In this document: positions 57,817-64,000 of the stretch, piece after piece | Numbering within the stretch: position 1 is the stretch's first letter | Layout: each line of letters opens with the position of its first letter | NCBI GenBank assembly: GCA_022824865.1 | Contig: JAJDZD010000025.1 | Location: 1 to 64,000, forward strand | DNA: 64,000 nt | Origin: Chloroflexota bacterium | GTDB lineage: Bacteria > Chloroflexota > UBA11872 | Reading direction: 5' to 3' | Translations under genes and position numbers: made by a program | The notes under the pieces: generated by a model | What the model was told of the DNA's origin: nothing | The model's input: only the letters and a program-made list of their open reading frames with translations | Databases searched by the model: none

Positions 57817-59532
57817 TCAGAGCGCCACGGCTGCGGTCCGGTGCAGATTCGAAGTTCCGCTGCGGTAGCCGCGCTCACCGGCAAGGACTTCAATCGCCAC
57901 CGGGCGGCCAAAGAACGGGGAATGGAAGGTCTCATCCACAACCTGGATCTCATGCCCGAGCGACCGCAACTCGCGCAGCACGTCCTTGCCAACTCGAACA
58001 TCCACCCACGCGTCACCCGTCTCGCAATGCACGCGCGGCGCCTCGATCGCCTCCTGCGCGCTCATTCCGAAGTCGAGCATTCCGCAAATCACATGGACCT
58101 GGCAGCTGATCGTGGTCCGACCGCCTGAGGCCCCGAACGCCAGCCACGGCTTCCCGTTCCGAAGGACGATGACATTGGGCGAAAAAGCCATCACCCGACG
58201 ATTCGGACGGATGGAGTTTGCTTTCCCGGGCTCCGGATCGAACGAGATCATCGCGTTATTTAGCACAATGCCCGTGCCGGGAACGGTGACGCCCGACCCG
58301 AACGCTCCGCCGTGCGTAATGTTGAAGCTTGCGACGTTGCCATCCGTGTCGGCGGCCACGACCTGGGTCGTACCTGGGTTGTCGACGCCGCGTGAAAACT
58401 CGCGCCAACCCTTCGGACGCTGCTGTCCGGTGATGCGCGTTTCATGCGCCCAAGGATCGACCGGCTGCACCTTGCCGCTCGCCCGCCGCACGTCGATGCG
58501 ATCGGCAATCTCCGCCGCGTACGCCTTGCTCCACAAGCCATCGATTGGCGAGGGCATCATGCCCGGATCGGCCAGATGCTCAAGAACTGAGGTAAACGCG
58601 TAGCGCATCGTCTCGATCATGAGGTGCCGATACGCCGGGCTGTCAGGGCCAAGAGACTTCGGATCGAAGTTCTCGAGGATGTTGAGCATCAGCGGAGCGA
58701 AATAGCCGTCGGCCCATACCAGTTCGAATCCCCGATACGTGAACGGCCGCTCCTGGGAATCGATGCGCACCGGCAGGTCGCGAAGATCCCGAGCGGTCAG
58801 GATCCCGCCGATGGACGCGAGGTATTGCTCGACCCGTTCGGCCAGTTCACCGCCGTGGAAGACGCCGGCGCCGTCTCTGGCGATTCGCTGCAAGGTCCGT
58901 GCCAGGTCGGATTGGACAATCATTGAGCCAGCCTGGTGCGCGCTGCCGGGACTCGGCGGTACGCCGCCGGGCGCAAAGATCTCGGCCGTCGGCGGATACC
59001 GCACGATCTCGTCCAGGTGGCTGCCAATGGTCAGGGCCGTGTAACCGTCGACGGGAAACCCATCTCGCGCGTAGGCGATGGCCGGTTCCAGCAGGCGCGC
59101 CAGCGGGAAGCTGCCGTAGCCCTCGAGCACCGCGCTCATCCCCGCGAGCGCGCCTGGCGTCGCGATGGACCGCGGGCCGTGCATGTTGGCGTCGTCCTTA
59201 ACCTTGCGCCAGCGTCCCCAGGGGTCGAGTCCCGACTCCAGCTCGAACATGTCATCCGTCGCGGCTGTCGGAACCCCGCGCACCGGGAAGAGCACGCTGG
59301 TCTCACCGCCAGACGCCAGGTGCATCACACCCTGAACGGTCCCGCCGATCCCACACATCTCGGGCTCGACCACCCACGACGTGAAGACGGCGGCGGCCGC
59401 CGCGTCGATCGCATTGCCGCCGTCCGCCAGGATCTGCGCCCCGACATCCGCCGACAGGCGATGGCCTGTGCAGATCATCCCGATGGACGAACGGACGGCG
59501 CTCCTGGAGACGCTGAGCTCAGCGCGTCTCAC
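57817..59532 (-). CDS. Gamma-glutamyltransferase family protein
   Basis: A 571-residue Ntn-hydrolase of the GGT family. The N-terminal block LSADVGAQILADGGNAIDAA (about 27-46) and VVEPEMCGIGG (about 54-64) are typical. The autocleavage nucleophile Thr is in GTTQVVAADTDGNVASFN (about 384-401), followed by GSGVTVPGTGIVLNN and FGASGGRTTISCQVHV. No signal peptide is evident, so it probably acts in the cytoplasm, unlike classic periplasmic GGT. In this family such members can be cephalosporin acylase-like or gamma-glutamyl hydrolases. It follows ABC transporter genes. Confidence 0.88.
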   Translation of the reverse strand: MRRAELSVSRSAVRSSIGMICTGHRLSADVGAQILADGGNAIDAAAAAVFTSWVVEPEMCGIGGTVQGVMHLASGGETSVLFPVRGVPTAATDDMFELESGLDPWGRWRKVKDDANMHGPRSIATPGALAGMSAVLEGYGSFPLARLLEPAIAYARDGFPVDGYTALTIGSHLDEIVRYPPTAEIFAPGGVPPSPGSAHQAGSMIVQSDLARTLQRIARDGAGVFHGGELAERVEQYLASIGGILTARDLRDLPVRIDSQERPFTYRGFELVWADGYFAPLMLNILENFDPKSLGPDSPAYRHLMIETMRYAFTSVLEHLADPGMMPSPIDGLWSKAYAAEIADRIDVRRASGKVQPVDPWAHETRITGQQRPKGWREFSRGVDNPGTTQVVAADTDGNVASFNITHGGAFGSGVTVPGTGIVLNNAMISFDPEPGKANSIRPNRRVMAFSPNVIVLRNGKPWLAFGASGGRTTISCQVHVICGMLDFGMSAQEAIEAPRVHCETGDAWVDVRVGKDVLRELRSLGHEIQVVDETFHSPFFGRPVAIEVLAGERGYRSGTSNLHRTAAVAL

Positions 59533-59629
59533 CCGCCGCCTCCCCGGCCGATGACTACACCTTCACGCCCGGCATCCCACGGCGTGCGCGCGGACTGCGG
59601 GATTTGGGCGCCACGTATCGCCGTACCGC

Positions 59630-60502
59630 CTAGTTCTCAGCCGATAGCAACACCGAGTCCACGTAGAAGAAGCAGCGCCGGTCCGCATCGGCTTCCACCG
59701 CAAAGGCCAGGTTCAACAGATTCGATAGATTCGACTCCGCCTCACCCGTCACAGGTGGATAGCCGCGCAAGTCGTATACCCGGTCATTGCACTGGAATTC
59801 CAATGAGTGCAGCCCGTCCAGGTCAACCAGCCAGCGCACGTAGTGCCAGTTGATCTTGGTGGCCACCTCGTTGTAGCAAAGCGGTTGGTAAGCGTCCGGA
59901 ATGTCGTCGAACTCGTCGGATCGCAGCGCATGCGTGGATCCCGCCGACGCCTTGTCGCTGGGACCCGTGCGCACTTTCGGACGCATGTATTTCGACCTGA
60001 TCTGCCAGACGCGTCGAAGTTCCCCATCCTGTGAGTTGTGGTAGCGAAGGGACGGTATGGCCCGGCGTCCCCGGTCTTCGAATCCGTCCTGAAGGTCCAT
60101 CTGAATAGTGAACGCGCGCAGGTCCTCATCGCCCAACGTAAGTCGCGACGCTTCCACGGTATAGGTAATGAACGCCTCCAGCTGAATCACCCCGAGACGC
60201 TGCCAGGTCATCCGTTTCACCGCATAGGCGAAGTGCCCCGGTTGGCCCCGCGTGGCGATCTTGAGCGAATACGTGCCATCCATGGCCCCGTGCGATCCGA
60301 TGTCGAACATCGGCACGGATGACAGCATCGGCGCCCGCGTATCGTCGGAATTCCTGATGTTGTCCAGCGTCTTCTCGTAGTTCCCCACCAACTGCGTCCA
60401 GCCGCACACGCCGTGGTCGAAGTCGTCGTACGAAATGATCCGTGGCAGCGGACTGAACTTGCTAAGCGCGGGGTTTCCGTGGCTCGCGACATGCGAGTTC
60501 AT
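59630..60502 (-). CDS. Hypothetical beta-rich protein (possible DUF6772 type)
   Basis: A 290-residue protein that I cannot name firmly; it recalls DUF6772, from memory only. The sequence is rich in Trp, Tyr and beta-type stretches: ISYDDFDHGVCGWTQLVGNY (about 23-42), GSHGAMDGTYSLKIATRG (about 69-86), INWHYVRWLVDLDGLHSLEF (about 216-235) and RCFFYVDSVLLS at the end. It has no signal peptide or membrane segment. A lectin-like jelly roll would fit the pattern of late FYVD. GGAGGG precedes the ATG. It lies directly after a small protein and ABC permeases, so a carbohydrate-related role is inferred. Confidence 0.6.
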   Translation of the reverse strand: MNSHVASHGNPALSKFSPLPRIISYDDFDHGVCGWTQLVGNYEKTLDNIRNSDDTRAPMLSSVPMFDIGSHGAMDGTYSLKIATRGQPGHFAYAVKRMTWQRLGVIQLEAFITYTVEASRLTLGDEDLRAFTIQMDLQDGFEDRGRRAIPSLRYHNSQDGELRRVWQIRSKYMRPKVRTGPSDKASAGSTHALRSDEFDDIPDAYQPLCYNEVATKINWHYVRWLVDLDGLHSLEFQCNDRVYDLRGYPPVTGEAESNLSNLLNLAFAVEADADRRCFFYVDSVLLSAEN

Positions 60503-60589
60503 CTAAGCAGCCCTCCTGTCGACAAGGTCTGAGCGCACCGCGTCGTAACGCGTCGGCCCGTCAGGTCCCGGCACGATTCCATTCGCAGG

Positions 60590-60916
60590 CTATTTGAGGT
60601 CCCACGAAAAGATCACCTTCAGTCCTCCCGTGGTACGTCCGACGACGCGAAGCCAGCTACCAAAGTGCGTAACGCTCACAAAGTGCACGCCCGGATCGAG
60701 CGAACCGCGCAGAGCGGCCCCGTGGTCGGCCCAGTGGATCCCGTCCGACGATATCTGCACTCGCAGGTCAATTCCGGGACTCTCGCCATCCGTCTCCAGC
60801 ACGTGCAGAAATCCGATTGCTTCCGACGCCCAGCCCGCCTCATAGGGCTCGACGTCGAAGTCCCCGCGCCACCAGACATTCCGCTCGACGACCGCGATAT
60901 GGCTGCGGCGAATCAT
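60590..60916 (-). CDS. Small hypothetical beta-sandwich-like protein
   Basis: A 108-residue protein. GGAGGG 6 bases before ATG 60916 fixes the start, two codons inside the ORF track. The pattern of alternating hydrophobic strands (IDLRVQISSDGIHWADHG, VSVTHFGSWLRVVGRTTGGL, KVIFSWDLK) suggests a compact beta-sandwich, as in minor carbohydrate-binding or capsid-like domains. No signal peptide. It lies 13 bases after the second permease. Function unknown; the genomic link is to carbohydrate transport. Confidence 0.55.
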   Translation of the reverse strand: MIRRSHIAVVERNVWWRGDFDVEPYEAGWASEAIGFLHVLETDGESPGIDLRVQISSDGIHWADHGAALRGSLDPGVHFVSVTHFGSWLRVVGRTTGGLKVIFSWDLK

Positions 60917-60929
60917 GGCCAACCCTCCC

Positions 60930-62042
60930 TCATCCCTTGATACCTGATAGGGAAATCCCGGCGATGAAGTACCGCTGGAATAGCAGGAAGAGAATGAAGA
61001 CCGGCAGCGTCACCAGCACGCCGCCGGCCATCCCGTACTGCCACTGGATCGCGCTTTCGCCCTGGACGCTCCGAAAGCTGGACAGCCAGATCGACAGCGT
61101 ATGCAGGTCCACCTTTCGGAGGAAGATCAGCGGCTCGATGAACGCGCCCCATGAACCTTGCAGGCTCAGAATCGCCACGGCAACCATCGCGGGTGTCGCC
61201 TGCGGTAGGACGATCCGCCGCCAGATAGCGAATTCCGACGCCCCGTCCACCCTTCCGGCCTCGATCAGCTCATGTGGAATGGTCAGGAAGTACTGTCGCA
61301 TGATGAAGATATACAGTGCGCTGCTTCCCGCGGCGCCAAAGAACTCAGGCACCACAAGCGGCAGGTACGTATTCTGTGCCCAGCTTCGCGACTCGAAGAA
61401 GATTGTCCAGCTGAAGACTTGGCCGAGTTGATCCTGCAAGATGTACGTGTTTCCGGAGAACAGAACGAACAGCGGAATGATCCGCACGATAAACGGCACC
61501 ATCAGGCTGCTGAGCACCAGCATGAAGAGCAGATTTCGCCCCGGGAATCGCAGCCGCGCGAAGCCGTAGCCAACGAACGCCGCGATTCCGACATTGGCCA
61601 CCAGGTTGACGACCGTCATGAGACTGGTGTTCTTGAATAGCTGCAGGACATTGAATCGCTCGAACGTGAACAGGAATGGATAGTTCCCCCACTGCGGCTC
61701 GCGTGGCAGCAGCAAATATGGCTCGACTTCATAAGTCTCCGGCAGCGTCTTTAGTGAAGTGGACACCATCCAGAAAATGGGGATCAGCGCCAGCACGCTG
61801 ATTCCGATCATCAACTCATACCGAATGACCGCCGCCAGGCGCCGTTGCAGCCGTGGCCCACCCCACCTCGGAATGCGCGGCGACAGCATCCACGCGACGC
61901 CTGAAATATCCAGGACCCAATTGCCCGCAATCACAACCGTCCACAGCAGTTCGCCCGAGGTCACGCCAAACGGCGTTGCCTGCTCGCCGATGGAACGTCC
62001 GCCGAAGACCACGAGTCCCAGCCACAGAATGGTCGCGATCAT
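60930..62042 (-). CDS. ABC transporter permease, carbohydrate type (MalG/UgpE-like) with N-terminal extension
   Basis: A 370-residue inner-membrane permease, about 90 residues longer than usual for MalG types. The extension has two extra hydrophobic segments (MIATILWLGLVVFGG and LLWTVVIAGNWVLDISGVAW). The standard core follows from about residue 75 (ELMIGISVLALIPIFWMVS, TSLKTLPETYE). The EAA loop HELIEAGRVDGASEFAIWRR and IVLPQATPA is intact. It overlaps the upstream permease by 4 bases (ATGA). No ATPase is encoded nearby, so a shared MsmX-like ATPase is likely. Confidence 0.9.
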   Translation of the reverse strand: MIATILWLGLVVFGGRSIGEQATPFGVTSGELLWTVVIAGNWVLDISGVAWMLSPRIPRWGGPRLQRRLAAVIRYELMIGISVLALIPIFWMVSTSLKTLPETYEVEPYLLLPREPQWGNYPFLFTFERFNVLQLFKNTSLMTVVNLVANVGIAAFVGYGFARLRFPGRNLLFMLVLSSLMVPFIVRIIPLFVLFSGNTYILQDQLGQVFSWTIFFESRSWAQNTYLPLVVPEFFGAAGSSALYIFIMRQYFLTIPHELIEAGRVDGASEFAIWRRIVLPQATPAMVAVAILSLQGSWGAFIEPLIFLRKVDLHTLSIWLSSFRSVQGESAIQWQYGMAGGVLVTLPVFILFLLFQRYFIAGISLSGIKG

Positions 62043-62974
62043 GATTCGGGCTGCTCATAGTGCACGAGTCGGCGTGAAACCCAGAACGAGAGGGCCGTAA
62101 GAAACATGATGATGATGAAGAGAATAGTGGCAAGCGCCGACGCGTAACCAAATTCAAATGATACGAACGCCTTACGCCACAAGTAGAGAACGTAAAACAG
62201 CGTCGAGTCCAGCGGACCCCCCTGAGTCAACACGAACGCTGTTGTAAACACCTGGAACGAGTTGATAATCCCGATGATGATGACCAGGAAGATCGTCGGC
62301 GAAACCAGCGGAATCGTGACGTGGATCAACTTGCGCAGCGGACCGGCGCCATCGATTTCCGCGGCTTCGTATAGGTGCGGCGGGACCGCCTGCAGGGCGG
62401 CCAGGAAGAGAATCATCTGGACGCCAATGCTCGACCAGACGGTGAGAATCACAATCCCGGGCTTCGACCAATATTCGTCAACCATAAACCGCGGAGTCGG
62501 GATCCCCATCGTGTCCTCAAGCAGGAACTTCAGCAATCCAAGCTCCGGCTGCAACACCCATGCCCAGACAATCGAGGCGACAACCAGCGGCATGATTGTT
62601 GGCAGAAAGTAGAACGCGCGAAACAACGCGGCCATGGGCAACTTGGTGTTCACCAGCACGGCTAACAGGAATCCGATCACGACCTGACACGGTACAAGCA
62701 GCCCAACGTATATCGCGGTATTAGCGAGTGACTTGAGGAACTTCTCGTCCTCCGTAAATATCTCGATATAGTTTTCTAAGCCTGCGAGTTTAGGCGCTTG
62801 CAAGATATCGTATTCGGTAAACCCCCATGCGATGATCGCCACCATGGGCCCCAGGCTGAAGATCAGGAACCCAAGAACCCACGGTGAGATGAAAACGAAA
62901 CCCCACACGGCCTCCCGACGGCCGATGGTCCAGCGCGGGGCTCGCACAGCCAGGTCCGGCCGTGCGAGCCTCAC
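62039..62974 (-). CDS. ABC transporter permease, carbohydrate type (MalF/UgpA-like)
   Basis: A 311-residue permease with about six membrane segments (GFVFISPWVLGFLIFSLGPM first). The EAA loop is YEAAEIDGAGPLRKLIHVTI followed by PLVSPTIFLV. The start is GTG 62974 without a strong Shine-Dalgarno. It is separated from the upstream binding-protein stop by 60 bases that hold a long stem-loop. It pairs with the downstream permease as a heterodimeric channel. Confidence 0.92.
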   Translation of the reverse strand: MRLARPDLAVRAPRWTIGRREAVWGFVFISPWVLGFLIFSLGPMVAIIAWGFTEYDILQAPKLAGLENYIEIFTEDEKFLKSLANTAIYVGLLVPCQVVIGFLLAVLVNTKLPMAALFRAFYFLPTIMPLVVASIVWAWVLQPELGLLKFLLEDTMGIPTPRFMVDEYWSKPGIVILTVWSSIGVQMILFLAALQAVPPHLYEAAEIDGAGPLRKLIHVTIPLVSPTIFLVIIIGIINSFQVFTTAFVLTQGGPLDSTLFYVLYLWRKAFVSFEFGYASALATILFIIIMFLTALSFWVSRRLVHYEQPES

Positions 62975-62978
62975 CGGC

Positions 62979-63022
62979 CAGTCAGGCTCGCTCGCCTGCG
63001 AGATCCCCCGCGAGCCTGACTG
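62979..63022 (-). terminator. Perfect 13-bp intercistronic stem-loop between binding protein and permease
   Basis: CAGTCAGGCTCGC (62979-62991) and GCGAGCCTGACTG (63010-63022) are exact inverted repeats around an 18-base loop. It lies between the binding-protein stop and the permease start. Such stems in maltose-type operons reduce downstream expression or protect upstream mRNA, so the binding protein exceeds the permeases. No U tract. Confidence 0.6.
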
Positions 63023-63034
63023 CCTCGCTCCTGG

Positions 63035-64000
63035 CTAGAGGCTATCGAAGAACTCATCCAGGAGTTCGCGCGTCTGACCGGCCATCGATGCCAGGGTCTC
63101 TTCAGGCGACTGTTTCCCGGCCATCATCAGTTCCATCTCATCCTTGAGCAACTGGTCGATGTCCGGGTTGACGGGCGTAATGGGCGATGCCTCCACCAGC
63201 GGAAGGACCGACTTCAGGTCGTTCCACAGCGGTTCGGTCTGGTACAGCGGGTCTTCGTTGAACTTCGGAACCGACGACGGGCGCTTCAGGTTGCCCATGA
63301 AGTCCAGGTTGCCCTGGTCCGCCGTCAGGTACCGCAGCCACTCCCAGCCCTCTTCCAGGTTCTGTGCCCCCTTCGGCATCCCGTAGGACCAGCCGTCGTC
63401 CGAAATCGAGCGCGGCTTTGCGTTCGGGTTGGTGTCGTCATACGGCATGTGCGTCACACCGGCGTTGATGTCCGGCGCGTCTCGGCGCATCACGCCCAGG
63501 AACCACACCCCTTCCACGCGCATGGTCAGCAGGTCGTTGTAGAACGCGGTCCGGGAGGCGCCCACGGCGTCCATGTACCCCTGGATGTTGTCCCAGCCGT
63601 CGTTGAGCTTCTCCACCATGTCGAGCTGCCACGTGACGTTCCGAAGCCCGATCGCGTCGTCGAACAGCACCTGCTTGGCGTCCTCGGTGAACATGTGGCC
63701 GCCAGCCGGGAATTGCCAGCCCTTGAAACTGGCATCCGTGCGCGCGCCCTTGATCATCTCCGGCACGAACATGCCGTGGCGCGTGATCTCGCCGCCTTCG
63801 CGAACCGTCGTCTTCAGCGCCATCTCCTCCAGCTCGGTCCACGTCGTCGGCGGCGTGTCCGGATCCAGGCCTACCTCTTCGAACGTGTCTTTGTTCCACC
63901 AGAAGAGGTACCAGGCGCCCGTGTTGTCCAGGGGAAGCGCGTACTGAACACCCAGCCAGCTTCCCTTGGGCCACTCGCCCGCGTAGAAGATCTCGGACAG
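63035..64000 (-). CDS. ABC extracellular solute-binding protein (partial, start outside window)
   Basis: The C-terminal 321 residues of an SBP_bac_1-type carbohydrate-binding protein. The ORF track begins at ATG 63823, but the frame is open to 64000 (LPLDNTGAWYLFWWNKDTFE, EVGLDPDTPPTTWTELEEMA), so the true start is beyond the window. Typical blocks are YPKGS-like GEWPKGSWLG, GMPKGAQNLEEGWEWLRYLT and a helical tail. It is the first gene of the transporter unit read so far, ahead of two permeases. Confidence 0.9.
   Translation of the reverse strand: MSEIFYAGEWPKGSWLGVQYALPLDNTGAWYLFWWNKDTFEEVGLDPDTPPTTWTELEEMALKTTVREGGEITRHGMFVPEMIKGARTDASFKGWQFPAGGHMFTEDAKQVLFDDAIGLRNVTWQLDMVEKLNDGWDNIQGYMDAVGASRTAFYNDLLTMRVEGVWFLGVMRRDAPDINAGVTHMPYDDTNPNAKPRSISDDGWSYGMPKGAQNLEEGWEWLRYLTADQGNLDFMGNLKRPSSVPKFNEDPLYQTEPLWNDLKSVLPLVEASPITPVNPDIDQLLKDEMELMMAGKQSPEETLASMAGQTRELLDEFFDSL

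Noticed and set aside
1-64000. CRISPR arrays, rRNA genes, riboswitches, prophage
   Set aside because: No regularly spaced repeats, rRNA segments, known riboswitch cores or phage structural genes were seen on reading.

Overview
The window is one GC-rich bacterial chromosome segment. Its gene set and local orders (DUF177-rpmF-fabD-fabG-accC-nusB, rpmE-DUF1385-prfA-prmC, a coiled-coil ATPase-like gene beside coaD) and its solute-binding proteins with VPVEK-repeat linkers suggest a Chloroflexota member, perhaps of the marine or sponge-associated groups rich in phytanoyl-CoA dioxygenases and sulfatases. This assignment is inference from gene content; no rRNA is present to test it.

The first 38 kb is dense housekeeping. 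Minus-strand block (0.1-10.4 kb): glyQS, recO, three tandem CNNM/CBS proteins, prs, a GlmU-like nucleotidyltransferase, tRNA-Gln, ispE, ybeY, yqeY and rpsU. Plus-strand block (10.5-33.2 kb): a WecA/MraY-like transferase, rpmE, DUF1385, prfA, prmC, gmk, a PriA with degenerate ATPase motifs, def, fmt, a YugP-type protease, rlmN, rpe, fakA, recG, rsmD, coaD, a coiled-coil protein, DUF177, rpmF, fabD, fabG, accC, nusB and tatC, with rpmB inverted. The rest of this part is mixed: an rluD-type synthase, a zinc-ribbon/discoidin membrane protein, lepB, a HIT hydrolase, a small membrane protein and a PLP aminotransferase.

From about 38.4 kb the content is accessory and catabolic: a LivJ-type lipoprotein, a DJ-1 and TIM-barrel gene pair, an alpha/alpha-toroid protein, three phytanoyl-CoA dioxygenases plus one truncated copy, a frameshifted glycosidase-like propeller, a sulfatase-amidohydrolase-nitrilase operon, a Gfo/Idh/MocA oxidoreductase, a Tat lipoprotein sugar-binding protein and its decayed paralogue, and a minus-strand unit of binding protein, two permeases, two unknown proteins, gamma-glutamyltransferase and DegT aminotransferase. 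No transporter ATPase is encoded here. Signs of duplication and decay are concentrated between 43 and 56 kb.

Most notable signals: (1) the rpsU leader has a good promoter and two copies each of GGCGGGT and ACCCGCC, the last pair forming a terminator-like hairpin before TTTCGTTTT, so it looks like an attenuator; (2) two genes appear to start at ATC, each with a well-placed Shine-Dalgarno and no canonical start upstream; (3) a duplicated binding-protein/dioxygenase promoter region survives in three copies with decayed partners; (4) long GC-rich stem-loops without U tracts lie between accessory genes.
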